Below are positions 37,862 through 47,415 of a stretch of 64,000 bases of DNA, piece after piece (the stretch's first letter is position 1; every line of letters begins with the position of its first letter). The notes under the pieces were generated by a model, which saw only the letters and a list, made by a program, of their open reading frames with translations, was not told where the DNA came from and ran no database searches. The stretch is from an uncultured Roseateles sp. (GTDB taxonomy: Bacteria; Pseudomonadota; Gammaproteobacteria; Burkholderiales; Burkholderiaceae_C): the NCBI RefSeq assembly GCF_913777145.1, contig NZ_CAJYPS010000032.1:1-64000 (forward strand). The letters are read 5' to 3'. The position numbers were made by a program, and so were the translations under genes.

Positions 37862-40432
37862 TCAGCCCTCGGCGATGCGCTTGGCCAGGTGGGCCAGCGC
37901 CTCTTCCACCTGGTCCACCAGCACCAGGCACAGGTCGCCCGGCTGCAGGCGGGCCAGCGCCCGGTCTATGGCCAGGAACTCGCCGACGATCTCCTCCACA
38001 TGCGTGGTGCGCGACGCCCCGGCCAGGCCGGCGCGCAGCAGCGCCACCACCTCGCCGGCCGCGCGGCCGCGCTGGCAGGCATCTTCGTAGAGGATCACGT
38101 CGTCGAACGCGGCGCCGAGGATCTCGGTCTGCACGCGGATGTCCTCGTCGCGGCGGTCGCCCGCCCCGCTGATGACCACCACGCGCTTGTTGCCCGGCAT
38201 CGCGCTGACCGCGCCCACCAGCGCCTTCATCGCGTCGCCGTTGTGGCCGTAGTCGGCGATCACGGTGGCGCCGCGATAGTCCATCACGTTGAAGCGGCCC
38301 GGCGCGTTGTCGGCGTCATTGGAGAAGCTGGCCACGCCGCGGCGTATGGTGTCCCAGTCCAGGCCCACGCCCCAGGCCGCGGCGATGGCGGCCATCGCGT
38401 TCTCGACCTGGAAGCCAATGCTGCCGCTGCGGGTCAGCGGGATGTCGCGCAGCGGGATGCTCTCGCGCCACGAGCCCTGGGCGGCGACGATCTGGTCGCC
38501 GTCCACATAGACGCTGCGCTTGCCCTGCGCGCGGTGCGTGGCCATCAGCGGGTGGTGGCGGTCGGCCGCGAAGAAGATCACCTGGCCGGGGCAGACCGAG
38601 GCCATGCCGGCGGTCAGCGGGTCGGCGGCGTTCAGCACCGCGTAGCCGGTGGGCGCCACGTTCTGCACGATGACGCGCTTGACCAGCACCAGGTCTTCCG
38701 CGGTGTGCAGGAAGTTCATGCCCAGGTGGTCGCCCGCGCCGACATTGGTGACCACGGCCACCTGGCAGCGGTCGAAGCCCAGGCCCTCGCGCAGGATGCC
38801 GCCGCGGGCGGTCTCCAGCACGGCGGCCTCCACGTCCGGGTGCATCAGCACATTGCGGGCGCTCTTGGGGCCGGAGCAGTCGCCGCTGTCGATCTGGCGG
38901 CCGTCCACGTAGACGCCGTCGGTGTTGGTCATGCCGACCTTGAGGCCGCAGCTGGCGAACAGGTGGGCGATCAGCCGCGTGACCGTGGTCTTGCCATTGG
39001 TGCCGGTGACGGCCACCACCGGGATGCGGCCGTCTTCCAGCGTGCCGGCCTTCTGGCCGTGGCCGAACAGGTGGCCGATGATGGCCTCGCCGACATTGCG
39101 GCCCTTGCCGAAGCTGGGGCTCAGGTGCATGCGCAGGCCCGGCGCAGCGTTCACCTCGACGATGCCGCCGTTGATCTCCTCCAGCGGCCGCAGCACGCTC
39201 TCGGCCACCACGTCCACGCCGCACACATGCAGGCCCACGACCTGGGCCGCCGCGATCGCGCGGGCCGCCACCTCGGGGTGCACGTCGTCGGTCACGTCGG
39301 TGGCGGTGCCGCCGGTGCTCAGGTTGGCGTTGTTGCGCAGGATGACGCGCTGGCCCTTCTCGGGCACGGACTCGGGGGTCAGGCCTTGCTGCGTGAGCCG
39401 GGCCACCGCGATGTCGTCGAAGCGGATCTTGGTGAGCGAGGTCGCATGGCCGTCACCCCGGCGCGGGTCGCTGTTGACCTTGTCCACCAGCTGCTTGACG
39501 GTCAGCTGACCGTCGCCGATCACGTGCGGCGGGTCGCGTCGGGCGGCGGCGACCAGCTTGTCGCCTATGACCAGCAGGCGGTAGTCGCCGCCCGGCAGGA
39601 ACTTCTCCACCATGACCTGGCCGATCTCGTCGGCGGCCTTGTAGGCGATGTCGAAGTGGGCGCGGTCCACCACATTGACCGTGACGCCCTTGCCCTGGTT
39701 GCCGTCCTGCGGCTTCACGACCACCGGCAGGCCGATCTCCTGCGCGACCGCCCAGCCGTCGTCCGGCGAGTCCACCGGGCGGCCTATGGGCACGGGCACG
39801 CCGGCCGACTGCAGCAGGCGCTTGCAGAGGTCCTTGTCCTGCGCGATGGACTCGCTGACCGCGCTGGTCGCGTCCACCTCGGCGGCCCAGATGCGGCGCT
39901 GCTTGGCACCCCAGCCGAATTGCACCAGGCTGCCCTGGGTCAGGCGCTTGTAGGGGATGCCGCGCGCGATCGCGGCGTTCACGATGGAGCCGGTCGAGGG
40001 GCCCAGGCGGATGTCCTCGTCCAGCTCGCGCAGCTCGGCCAGCGTGGCGTCGGCGTCGAAGGCGCCGTCGTCCAGCGCAGCCTGCACCAGTTGCACCGCG
40101 CGCTCGAACGCGAGGCGGCCCACGTCCTCCTCGCTGTATTCGATGACAATCTGGTAGGTGCCGGCCTCGGGCGTCACATGGGTCTGGCTGAAGGTCACCG
40201 GGCAGCCGGCCTGGGCCTGCAGCGCCAGCACCGCCTGCTCCAGCACCTGGGCCAGCGAGGTGTCGCTGCGCAGCTCGCCGATGGTGGGGAAGCGCTGGCG
40301 CAGCCGGGCCTCGAAGCCCGGCAGGCGCTCCAGCGAGCGCTCGGCGTCATTGCAGTGCACCACCGCCTCGAGGGTGGTGTGGCGACTCCACATATTGGGG
40401 CCGCGCAGCGCGCGGATGCGAGAAACGTCCAT
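37862..40432 (-). CDS. cphA: cyanophycin synthetase CphA1
   Basis: CphA1 builds cyanophycin (poly-Asp with Arg side chains) using ATP. The 856-residue protein has an N-terminal domain (1-150), an ATP-grasp domain (about 195-450; VVVKPQDGNQGKGVTV) and a complete Mur-ligase-like domain with P-loop VTGTNGKTTVTR (475-486) and the C-terminal lobe (about 690-856). Both ATP sites are intact. The start at 40432 gives MDVSRIRALRGPNMW, as in homologues; a GTG at 40471 is rejected. It follows the cphA2-like gene after 159 bp holding a long palindrome and is followed closely by globin and MBL genes. Confidence 0.96.
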   Translation of the reverse strand: MDVSRIRALRGPNMWSRHTTLEAVVHCNDAERSLERLPGFEARLRQRFPTIGELRSDTSLAQVLEQAVLALQAQAGCPVTFSQTHVTPEAGTYQIVIEYSEEDVGRLAFERAVQLVQAALDDGAFDADATLAELRELDEDIRLGPSTGSIVNAAIARGIPYKRLTQGSLVQFGWGAKQRRIWAAEVDATSAVSESIAQDKDLCKRLLQSAGVPVPIGRPVDSPDDGWAVAQEIGLPVVVKPQDGNQGKGVTVNVVDRAHFDIAYKAADEIGQVMVEKFLPGGDYRLLVIGDKLVAAARRDPPHVIGDGQLTVKQLVDKVNSDPRRGDGHATSLTKIRFDDIAVARLTQQGLTPESVPEKGQRVILRNNANLSTGGTATDVTDDVHPEVAARAIAAAQVVGLHVCGVDVVAESVLRPLEEINGGIVEVNAAPGLRMHLSPSFGKGRNVGEAIIGHLFGHGQKAGTLEDGRIPVVAVTGTNGKTTVTRLIAHLFASCGLKVGMTNTDGVYVDGRQIDSGDCSGPKSARNVLMHPDVEAAVLETARGGILREGLGFDRCQVAVVTNVGAGDHLGMNFLHTAEDLVLVKRVIVQNVAPTGYAVLNAADPLTAGMASVCPGQVIFFAADRHHPLMATHRAQGKRSVYVDGDQIVAAQGSWRESIPLRDIPLTRSGSIGFQVENAMAAIAAAWGVGLDWDTIRRGVASFSNDADNAPGRFNVMDYRGATVIADYGHNGDAMKALVGAVSAMPGNKRVVVISGAGDRRDEDIRVQTEILGAAFDDVILYEDACQRGRAAGEVVALLRAGLAGASRTTHVEEIVGEFLAIDRALARLQPGDLCLVLVDQVEEALAHLAKRIAEG

Positions 40433-40470
40433 GTTGGTGTGGCGGTTCTTTGTTTTGAAGTTCAGAGCCA

Positions 40471-40594
40471 CTGAAGTCGTGAAGCAACCGCAGCGAGCGC
40501 ACGCAGGGTGGGCTGAGCAGCGCAGCCGTACTCCCGTACGGCGAGCGGCGCAGGCCCGCCATGTGTGCGCGCAGTCGGTTGATTCATGGCTTCA
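40471..40594. repeat. long imperfect palindrome between the two cphA genes
   Basis: Two arms of about 60 bases (40471-40530 and 40535-40594) are complementary at roughly 70 percent of positions around a CCGTAC-rich tip. The outer blocks are TGAAG/CTTCA and CAACCG/CGGTTG. The right arm includes the stop codon of the cphA2-like gene. The left arm shares 12 of 15 bases with the ahcY/tlyA palindrome. It may lower read-through from cphA2 into cphA1 or belong to a dispersed repeat family. Confidence 0.6.
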
Positions 40595-42778
40595 GGAGAG
40601 GTGGAGTTCGGGCACGAAGGTGTCGAGGCCGGCGGCGATGAGCTCGGGCGAGATGCCCAGCGCCCAGGCGGTCGCGACCGCGGCCAGCAGCGTGGAGGCG
40701 TCGGTGGTGCCGGGGCCGAAGCGGGTCAGCAGGGCGTCCAGGTTGGCGCCGGGCGTCTCGGCGCTGCCCTGGGCCAGCACCGCGGCGCCGCCGCGCAGGA
40801 AGACCGCGCGGCCGCCGCGCTCGCGGTGATGCTTGAGGGCCTCCAGGCTGCCGTCCTCGGCATAGAAGACCACCTCGCCGTCGCTGAGCTCGGCCATGTC
40901 CACCAGGCGCGGGTGGGCGGCGTTCAGCACCGCCGCGCCCTCGCTGAGCACCACGTCGATCTGGGTACGCAGCACCTTGTAGAGCTGGTCGGCGTCACGC
41001 ACGTCGAAATGGGCCAGCGCCGCGATGGGCTCCAGGTCGGTGACCACGCCGACCAGCGCGCGGTCATAGACGAGGCCGTCGCGCAGTATGGATTCGGCGT
41101 CGTTCTCGATGACGGCCGCATTGACCACGCGGTTCATCAGCAGGCGGTGGGCGGCGTCCCAGCGGGCGCTGTCCTTCTTCTCGACATTGCGCGTGCCCAG
41201 GAACAGGCCGTCGCGGCAGGCCAGGCCCACATGGTGGCCGTTCAGGTGCAGCAGCCAGGCCACCAGGCGGCTGATGGTGGCGCCGCCGCGCCGGGAGGCG
41301 CCGGAGCCGGCCACGCCGACGATGGGAATGCGGCCGCTCTCCTCGGGCGCGAACAGGTGGTCGATGATGGCCTGGCCCACCGGGCGCGGGGCGCCGCCGG
41401 CGGGCTTGAGGTGCATCAGCAGACCCGGGCCGGCGTTCACCTCGACGATGGCGCCGCCGGTCTCGCTCAGCGGCTTGGAGATGTCTTCGGTGACCAGGTC
41501 CACGCCGGCGATGTCCAGGCCCACGGTGCGGGCCGCCAGCGACACCGCGTGCGCGACCTCGGGGTGGACCTCGTCGGTGCAGTCCAGCGCCACATTGCCG
41601 TTGCGCTGGATCAGCACGGTCTTGCCCGCGGGCGGCACGGCTTCGGGCGAGAAGCCCTGGCGTTGCAGGTCCAGCAGCACGACCGGGTCCTCGCCCAGCG
41701 TGATGCGGTTGAGCGGGAAGTCCTCGGTGAGGCCACGACGCGGATCGGTGTTGATCTGCAGGTCGATCAGCTGCGCGACCGTGTGCTGGCCGTCGCCGGT
41801 GATCCAGGCAGCCTCGCCGCGCGCGGCGGCCACCACCTGGCCGCCCACCACCAGCAGGCGGTGCTCGTTGCCGCGGATGTAGCTTTCCACCAGCACCGAC
41901 GAGCCTTCCGCATCGGCCAGCTTGAACGCGGCCTCGCAGTCGGCCTGGTTGGTGATGTCCAGCGTGACGCCACGGCCGTGGTTGCCGTCGCTGGGCTTGA
42001 TGACCACCGGCAGGCCGATGTCCTGCGCGACCTCCCAGGCCTGGGTGGCGTCCTTGACCTCCTGGCCCTCGGGCACGGGCACGCCCACGGCCTTCAGCAG
42101 GGTCTTGGTGAGGTCCTTGTCACCCGCGATGCCCTCGGCAATCGCGCTGGTCATGTCGGTCTCGGCGGTCCAGATGCGGCGCTGGCGCGCGCCATGGCCC
42201 AGCTGCACCAGGTTGCCGTCGTTGAGGCGGATGTGCGGGATGCGGCGGTCGGTCGCGGCGGCCACGATGGCGGCGGTGGACGGGCCCAGGTAGCAGTCGT
42301 CCAGCTTGTCGCGCACGCGGGCCACGGCGGCGGCCACGTCGAAGACCTCGTCGTTGATCATGGCCATGATCAGCGCATGGCCCTCGGCCAGCGCGGCGCG
42401 GGCCACCTGCTCGTCGCGGGCGCGGAACACCATGCGGTAGACGCCGCGCTCGCTGGTGGAGCGGGTCTGGCCGAAGCCGGTGGGCATGCCCGCCAGGTTC
42501 AGCAGCTCGATGACGATGTGCTCCAGCACATGGCCCATCCAGGTGCCGTCGCGCAGGCGCTCGATGAAGCCGCCGCGTTCGCCGACGCCGCAGTGGTGCT
42601 CGATCAGCGCGGGCAGCGCGGCGGTGAGGCGGTCGTTGAAGCCGGGCAGCAGGTGGGAGGGGTAGTCCTCCAGCTCGCCCAGGTCCAGCCAGACCTCCAG
42701 CACGGGCCGGTAGGTCCACATGTTGGGGCCGCGCAGGTAGTTAATGCGCAACAGGCGGATGTCGTTTTTCTTGCTCAT
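40592..42778 (-). CDS. cphA2: CphA2-like cyanophycin synthetase with degenerate Mur-ligase domain
   Basis: The 728-residue protein matches CphA in its N-terminal domain and ATP-grasp domain (about 210-450; VVIKPSDGNHGRGVTL). It differs from CphA1 in the second half: the Mur-ligase P-loop is replaced by VAGSGASRRGGATISR (489-504, no GKT), and the chain stops about 130 residues earlier, lacking the C-terminal lobe. This is the architecture of cyanobacterial CphA2, which joins beta-Asp-Arg dipeptides into cyanophycin with one ATP site. That activity is inferred. The start at 42778 gives MSKKNDIRLLRINYLRGPNMW. It is divergent from the ABC exporter gene. Confidence 0.9.
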   Translation of the reverse strand: MSKKNDIRLLRINYLRGPNMWTYRPVLEVWLDLGELEDYPSHLLPGFNDRLTAALPALIEHHCGVGERGGFIERLRDGTWMGHVLEHIVIELLNLAGMPTGFGQTRSTSERGVYRMVFRARDEQVARAALAEGHALIMAMINDEVFDVAAAVARVRDKLDDCYLGPSTAAIVAAATDRRIPHIRLNDGNLVQLGHGARQRRIWTAETDMTSAIAEGIAGDKDLTKTLLKAVGVPVPEGQEVKDATQAWEVAQDIGLPVVIKPSDGNHGRGVTLDITNQADCEAAFKLADAEGSSVLVESYIRGNEHRLLVVGGQVVAAARGEAAWITGDGQHTVAQLIDLQINTDPRRGLTEDFPLNRITLGEDPVVLLDLQRQGFSPEAVPPAGKTVLIQRNGNVALDCTDEVHPEVAHAVSLAARTVGLDIAGVDLVTEDISKPLSETGGAIVEVNAGPGLLMHLKPAGGAPRPVGQAIIDHLFAPEESGRIPIVGVAGSGASRRGGATISRLVAWLLHLNGHHVGLACRDGLFLGTRNVEKKDSARWDAAHRLLMNRVVNAAVIENDAESILRDGLVYDRALVGVVTDLEPIAALAHFDVRDADQLYKVLRTQIDVVLSEGAAVLNAAHPRLVDMAELSDGEVVFYAEDGSLEALKHHRERGGRAVFLRGGAAVLAQGSAETPGANLDALLTRFGPGTTDASTLLAAVATAWALGISPELIAAGLDTFVPELHLS

Positions 42779-42882
42779 GTAGTCATGGAGTTGAGCGCTG
42801 GGCAGCGGCTGGGATTTTGCGCCCAAGTCATCGGGGAGAATCGGTGCCATCGCGTCGGAGCCGAAATCCGCCACAACAACCC

Positions 42883-45138
42883 ATGCAAGATCCTGTCCCA
42901 GCCCTCCCGCCTCATCCTCATCTGGCCGCCCTGCAGGGGCAGCTCCTGTCAGGCGAGAACGTGGTGGCCACGCTGGCGGTTGACCTGGACGCCCACGGGC
43001 GCTTCGGTCAGGGCCTGATCGCGCTGACCGATTCACGCCTGCTGGCGCTGGAGCCCGCCTCCCGGCAATGGAGCGTCCATACGCTGACGCCGGACCAGAC
43101 GCTGCGCCTCAGCGACCACGGTGGCCTGGCCTTTCTGGACCTGGCCGACACCCGCCAGCGCCTGGCGCGCTGGCGCTTCACGCTGGCCTGCAACCCCGAG
43201 GCGGTGCGCTTCGTGGATGCCTTCGAGCGCGAGATCCTGCGCCTGTCGGGCCGGCCGGCGCCGGTCGTGGACGAGGACGACGGCGAGGCGGACTTCGATT
43301 TCGGCGAGAGCGCCACTCCGCCCAGTACCTGGGTGCTGCTGCGTCTGTGGCGTTTTGCGCGGCCCTACCAGGGTCAGCTGTTGCTGGGCTTTTTGCTGAT
43401 GCTGGGCTCTACCGGCGCGACGCTGGTGGCGCCCTACCTGACCATGCCGCTGATGGACGAGGTGCTGATCCCCTTCCAGAACGGCCAGGCCATAGACAGC
43501 ATGCTGGTGGGCAAGCTGCTGGCCGGCCTGCTGGGCGCGGCGCTGGTGTCCTGGGGCATGGGCTGGGCCAAGACCTACCTGCTGGCGCTGATGTCCGAGC
43601 GCATCGCGGCGGACCTGCGCACCACCACCTTCGAGCACCTGCTGGGCCTGTCGCTGGAGTATTTCGGCAGCAAGCGCACAGGCGACCTGATGTCGCGCAT
43701 AGGCTCCGAGACCGACCGCATCAGCGTGTTCCTGAGCCTGCACGCGCTGGACTTCATCACCGACGTGCTGATGCTGGCCATGACCGCCATCATCCTGTTC
43801 AGCATCCACCCCGGCCTGGCCGTGGCCACGCTGGTGCCGCTGCCCTTCATCGCGTGGCTGATCCATCTGGTGCGCGACCGCCTGCGCACCGGCTTCGAGA
43901 AGATAGACCGCGTGTGGGGCGAGATCACCAACGTGCTGGCCGACACCATCCCCGGCATCCGCGTGGTCAAGGCCTTCGCGCAGGAGGCGCGCGAGGCGCG
44001 GCGCTTCAAGGAGGCCAATGCCAACAACCTGCAGGTGAATGACCGGCTGAACAAGACCTGGAGCCTGTTCACGCCCACGGTGAGCCTGCTGACCGAGATC
44101 GGCCTGCTGGTGGTGTGGGGCGTGGGCATCTGGCTGATCGCCGGCCACAGCATCACGGTGGGCGTGCTGACCGCCTTCCTGGCCTACATCGGCCGCTTCT
44201 ACGCGCGGCTGGATTCCATGAGCCGCATCGTGTCGGTCACGCAGAAGGCCGCGGCCGGTGCCAAGCGCATCTTCGACATCCTGGACCATGTCTCCAACGT
44301 GCCGGACCCGGTCAGCCCCCAGCCCTTCGAGAACGTGCAGGGCGCAATCTCGCTGCAGGGCGTGAACTTCCGCTACGGCTCGCGTTCGGTCATCCGCACG
44401 CTCAACCTGGACATCCGCCCCGGCGAGATGGTGGGCCTGGTGGGTCACAGCGGCTCCGGCAAGAGCACGCTGGTCAACCTGATCTGCCGCTTCTACGACG
44501 TGACCGAGGGCGCGATCAAGGTGGACGGCGTGGACCTGCGCCGCATCAGGGTGGCCGACTACCGCCGCCACATCGGCTTGGTGCTGCAGGAGCCCTTCTT
44601 GTTCTTCGGCACCATCGCGGAGAACATCGCCTACGGCAAGCCCGACGCCACCCGCGACGAGATCGTCGCCGCTGCCCGCGCGGCGCATGCGCACGAGTTC
44701 ATCCTGCGCCTGCCGCACGGCTACGACAGCCTGGTGGGCGAGCGCGGCCAGGGCCTGTCGGGCGGCGAGCGCCAGCGCATCTCCATCGCGCGCGCACTGC
44801 TGATCGACCCGGCCATCCTCATCCTGGACGAAGCCACCTCGGCGGTGGACACCGAGACCGAGAAGGAGATCCAGCGCGCGCTGGACAACCTCGTGAAGGG
44901 CCGCACCACCATCGCCATCGCCCACCGCCTGTCCACGCTGCGCAAGGCCGACCGCCTGGTGGTGATGGACCGCGGCGAGATCGTCGAGCTGGGCCCGCAT
45001 GACGAGCTGATCGAGAAGCAGGGCCATTACTGGCGGCTGTGGGAGGCGCAGGCGCGGCGTGTCGATGCCGAGCACGCCGACGAGGGCGGCCTGCTGGTGG
45101 TCTCGCCCAACCCCAATGCCCACACGGTGAACGCATGA
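42883..45138 (+). CDS. cyanophycin-associated ABC exporter with extra N-terminal domain
   Basis: The 751-residue protein is a half-size ABC exporter: transmembrane domain about 150-450 with six helices, and an ATPase domain with Walker A G521-HSGSGKST, signature LSGGERQR and [12 protein letters not shown]. Unusually, it begins with about 145 soluble residues ([19 protein letters not shown] ... [10 protein letters not shown]) that look like a PH-like/GRAM-type beta domain, then an acidic linker. I recall relatives being annotated as cyanophycin-metabolism-associated ABC transporters. It overlaps the DUF1854 gene by 4 bp. The substrate is unknown; arginine-aspartate peptides or a regulatory lipid are guesses. 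Confidence 0.88.
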   Translation: MQDPVPALPPHPHLAALQGQLLSGENVVATLAVDLDAHGRFGQGLIALTDSRLLALEPASRQWSVHTLTPDQTLRLSDHGGLAFLDLADTRQRLARWRFTLACNPEAVRFVDAFEREILRLSGRPAPVVDEDDGEADFDFGESATPPSTWVLLRLWRFARPYQGQLLLGFLLMLGSTGATLVAPYLTMPLMDEVLIPFQNGQAIDSMLVGKLLAGLLGAALVSWGMGWAKTYLLALMSERIAADLRTTTFEHLLGLSLEYFGSKRTGDLMSRIGSETDRISVFLSLHALDFITDVLMLAMTAIILFSIHPGLAVATLVPLPFIAWLIHLVRDRLRTGFEKIDRVWGEITNVLADTIPGIRVVKAFAQEAREARRFKEANANNLQVNDRLNKTWSLFTPTVSLLTEIGLLVVWGVGIWLIAGHSITVGVLTAFLAYIGRFYARLDSMSRIVSVTQKAAAGAKRIFDILDHVSNVPDPVSPQPFENVQGAISLQGVNFRYGSRSVIRTLNLDIRPGEMVGLVGHSGSGKSTLVNLICRFYDVTEGAIKVDGVDLRRIRVADYRRHIGLVLQEPFLFFGTIAENIAYGKPDATRDEIVAAARAAHAHEFILRLPHGYDSLVGERGQGLSGGERQRISIARALLIDPAILILDEATSAVDTETEKEIQRALDNLVKGRTTIAIAHRLSTLRKADRLVVMDRGEIVELGPHDELIEKQGHYWRLWEAQARRVDAEHADEGGLLVVSPNPNAHTVNA

Positions 45139-45608
45139 GCACGCTGCCCTTCAAGGACCTGCAACTGGATGCCTTCGGCCGCCTGGTGCTGACCGACCTG
45201 GACGGCGGCGAGCATGTGGGCGTGACGCCAGTGCGCGCCCACCCCATCAGCGCGCCCGACGAGGGCCTGTCCCTGGTCGGCACGCATGGCCACGAGCTGG
45301 CCTGGGTGCCGCGCCTGGCCGCACTGCCCGAGGGCCCGCGCACGCTGCTGCAGGCCGAGCTGGCCCAGCGCGAGTTCCACCCCACGCTGCTGCGTCTGCT
45401 GGCGGTCAACACCTTCGCGACGCCCAGCACCTGGACCGTGGAGACCGACCGGGGTCAGGTCGAGCTGGTGCTCAAGAGCGAGGAAGACATCCGCCGCCTC
45501 GGCGAGGGCCGGCTGATGATCACGTCCAGCCACGGCGTGCAGTACCAGGTGCCGGACCGCTGGGCGCTGGACAAGCACTCGCGCCGCCTGCTGGAGCGCT
45601 TCCTGTGA
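45135..45608 (+). CDS. DUF1854 family protein, cyanophycin-associated
   Basis: The 157-residue soluble protein belongs to DUF1854, a family that travels with cyanophycin synthetase genes in betaproteobacteria. No catalytic motif is seen; the C-terminal half has TWTVETDRGQVELVLKSEEDIRRL and SSHGVQYQVPDRWALDKHSRR. Its start overlaps the ABC exporter stop and its own stop overlaps the next start, so it is probably translated together with the exporter and may be its partner. Confidence 0.87.
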   Translation: MSTLPFKDLQLDAFGRLVLTDLDGGEHVGVTPVRAHPISAPDEGLSLVGTHGHELAWVPRLAALPEGPRTLLQAELAQREFHPTLLRLLAVNTFATPSTWTVETDRGQVELVLKSEEDIRRLGEGRLMITSSHGVQYQVPDRWALDKHSRRLLERFL

Positions 45609-46183
45609 TGCGGCCGGTCGCGCTGGCCCATGCCAGCCGGCTCATCAACCACGGCCCCACGGTGCTGGTGGGCGCGGCCCATGGCGGGCGGCGCAACCTG
45701 ATGGCCGCGGCCTGGAGCATGCCGGTGGAGTTCGAGCCGCCGCGCGTGGTCGTGGTGCTGGACAAGAGCACCTTCACGCGCGAGCTGGTGCTGGCCTCGG
45801 GGCATTTCGGCCTCAGCGTGCCGGGGCGGCATCAGGCCGACCTGGTCTACACGCTGGGCAGCGAGTCGGGCCGCGACGAAGACAAGTTCGCCCGTCATGG
45901 CCTGGACGCCGAGGCCGGCCCGGTGCTGGGCCTGCCCCAGCTGGCGGGCTGCGTGGCCCACCTGGAATGCCGGCTCATCGAGGAGCCGCACGCGCAGGCG
46001 GCCTACGACTGCTTCTTCGGCGAGGTGGTGTCGGCCGTGGCCGACGAGCGCATCTTCAAGGACGGCCACTGGTCGCTGCGGGCGGACAACGCCGCGCTGC
46101 ACACGCTGCACCACTTCGGCGCCGGCCTGTTCGGCGTGGCCGCCGAGCCTGTGCAGGCCCGAAAGCTGGCGCCCATCGGCTGA
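45608..46183 (+). CDS. flavin reductase-like domain protein
   Basis: The 191-residue protein matches the flavin reductase-like FMN-binding split-barrel family (residues 12-150; NHGPTVLVGAAHGGRRNLMAAAW, SVPGRHQADLVYTLGSESGRDEDKF). Such proteins reduce flavin with NAD(P)H or bind FMN in two-component systems. The ATG at 45608 overlaps the DUF1854 stop by one base; a GTG at 45605 is also possible. It is the last gene of the ABC-DUF1854 operon, and its link to cyanophycin is unexplained. Confidence 0.85.
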   Translation: MRPVALAHASRLINHGPTVLVGAAHGGRRNLMAAAWSMPVEFEPPRVVVVLDKSTFTRELVLASGHFGLSVPGRHQADLVYTLGSESGRDEDKFARHGLDAEAGPVLGLPQLAGCVAHLECRLIEEPHAQAAYDCFFGEVVSAVADERIFKDGHWSLRADNAALHTLHHFGAGLFGVAAEPVQARKLAPIG

Positions 46184-46234
46184 TCGTGCTCGGGGGCGTT
46201 GGGCCGACCGCTCTCCAGCCGGCCCTCCGGGGGC

Positions 46235-46705
46235 TTATTCCCCCATCTGCGACTGCAGGTAGTTCTGCTCGCCGACCTTGCCGACCAGCTCCAGCTGGGT
46301 TTCGAGGTGGTCGATGTGTTCCTCGGTGTCGTCGAGGATCTTCACGAACAGCTCGCGGGACACGTAGTCACGCACCTGTTCGCAATGGGCGATGGCGTCC
46401 TTCAGGTGGGTGTGCGAGGTCCTCTCGATGACGAGGTCGCAGCGCATGGTCTCGACCGCGTCCTCGCCGATGAGGAGCTTGCCCAGGTCCTGCAGATTGG
46501 GCAGGCCGTCCAGCGTCAGCACGCGCTCGATCAGCAGGTCGGCGTGCTTCATCTCCTCGATGGACTCCTTGTACTCGTGGTCGGCCATCTTCATCAGGCC
46601 CCAGTTCTTCAGCATGCGGGCGTGCAGGAAGTACTGGTTGATGGCCGTCAGCTCCAGCTTCAGCTGCTGGTTGAGGTGGATGATGACCTGCGGGTCGCCT
46701 TGCAT
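46235..46705 (-). CDS. bfr: bacterioferritin
   Basis: Bfr is a 24-mer iron-storage protein with haem. The 156-residue product has the ferroxidase ligands E18, E51 and H54 in the first half and the [11 protein letters not shown] block (E127/H130 region) in the second, and the haem-binding M52. It begins [32 protein letters not shown], which is standard. It is divergent from bfd with a Fur box between them, so iron storage and release are coordinated. Confidence 0.98.
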   Translation of the reverse strand: MQGDPQVIIHLNQQLKLELTAINQYFLHARMLKNWGLMKMADHEYKESIEEMKHADLLIERVLTLDGLPNLQDLGKLLIGEDAVETMRCDLVIERTSHTHLKDAIAHCEQVRDYVSRELFVKILDDTEEHIDHLETQLELVGKVGEQNYLQSQMGE

Positions 46706-46781
46706 GGGGTACTCCTGGCTTGTTCTCGAAGGGCCCGAGTATCCCCAGTGTCGGCAGGCCTACAAAACCGCACTCATTGCT

Positions 46782-46800
46782 AATGAGATCAATTCGCATT
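46782..46800. promoter_or_regulatory. Fur box between bfr and bfd
   Basis: AATGAGATCAATTCGCATT differs from the classical Fur-type sequence AATGAGAATGATTCGCATT only in the centre. It lies within a longer dyad GCTAATG...CATTAGC (46779-46803). Its 3' edge is 16 bp from the bfd ATG and it is about 77 bp from the bfr ATG, so bfd is the more direct target, with bfr possible. Confidence 0.8.
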
Positions 46801-46815
46801 AGCATGCGCAGCATC

Positions 46816-47040
46816 ATGATCGTCTGTGTCTGCCACCGAGTGTCTGATCGCGATATCGCGATCGCCGCGTCCAGCGGCTGCCGGAGCTTCGAAGCCCTGC
46901 AGGACGACCTGCGTGTGGGTACGGCCTGCGGCGCCTGCCGCGACTGCGCCTGTGCGGTGTTCGAGGAAAGCCGTGTCGAGGGCGGGGCGTCGCCGGCCCA
47001 GGGCATGGCGGTCGCCGCACGCATGCTGCTGGCGGCCTGA
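46816..47040 (+). CDS. bfd: bacterioferritin-associated ferredoxin (BFD-like [2Fe-2S] protein)
   Basis: The 74-residue protein has the four cluster cysteines C4, C6, C38 and C41 in the BFD spacing (CVC ... TACGACRDC). Bfd donates electrons to the haem of bacterioferritin to release stored iron. Two more cysteines (C44, C46) follow. The start at 46816 gives MIVCVCHRVSD, the usual N terminus; an ATG at 46804 is less likely. A Fur box overlaps the promoter region. Confidence 0.93.
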   Translation: MIVCVCHRVSDRDIAIAASSGCRSFEALQDDLRVGTACGACRDCACAVFEESRVEGGASPAQGMAVAARMLLAA

Positions 47041-47179
47041 GGGCGGGCACAGCCCTTAAACTGCGGGCCCTGCGGTCGCGCCTGGCGTGGCCGTGGCCGT
47101 ATTCCCAGAGTTCTCGTGTGTTGTGTCTGCGCAGCCGCTTGGGCCGCGGGCTTTCTCTCACAACCCAAGGAGACACTCC

Positions 47180-47395
47180 ATGAGCACCCTGCAAACCGGC
47201 ACCGTCAAGTGGTTTGACGACGGCAAGGGCTTCGGCTTCATCACCCCCGCCGACGGCGGCAAGGACCTGTTCGCCCATCACAGCGAAATCCGCAACGGTG
47301 GCGGCTTCCGTACGCTGGCCGAAGGCGCGCAAGTCGAATTCGAAGTGAAGCAAGGCCCCAAGGGCCTGCAGGCCGCGAACATCCGCGCGCTGTAA
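47180..47395 (+). CDS. cold-shock domain protein (CspA family)
   Basis: The 71-residue product is a single cold-shock domain with RNP1 KGFGFI and RNP2 DLFAH, beginning [21 protein letters not shown]. It binds single-stranded RNA or DNA. An AAGGAG site lies 7 bases before the ATG. The 139-bp gap upstream may contain a long structured leader, as in cold-induced csp genes, but no motif is recognised. An intrinsic terminator follows. Confidence 0.96.
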   Translation: MSTLQTGTVKWFDDGKGFGFITPADGGKDLFAHHSEIRNGGGFRTLAEGAQVEFEVKQGPKGLQAANIRAL

Positions 47396-47415
47396 TCCCG
47401 CCGCTTTTCACGCCC

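Noticed and set aside
40433..40471. GTG at 40471 as start of cphA1
   Set aside because: The extra 13 residues lie in the palindrome and are not expected in homologues, which begin at MDVSRIRALRG.
37835..43018. Two long plus-strand frames (about 880 and 810 residues) opposite the cphA genes
   Set aside because: Both mirror the cphA coding strands, with no start signals or family resemblance.
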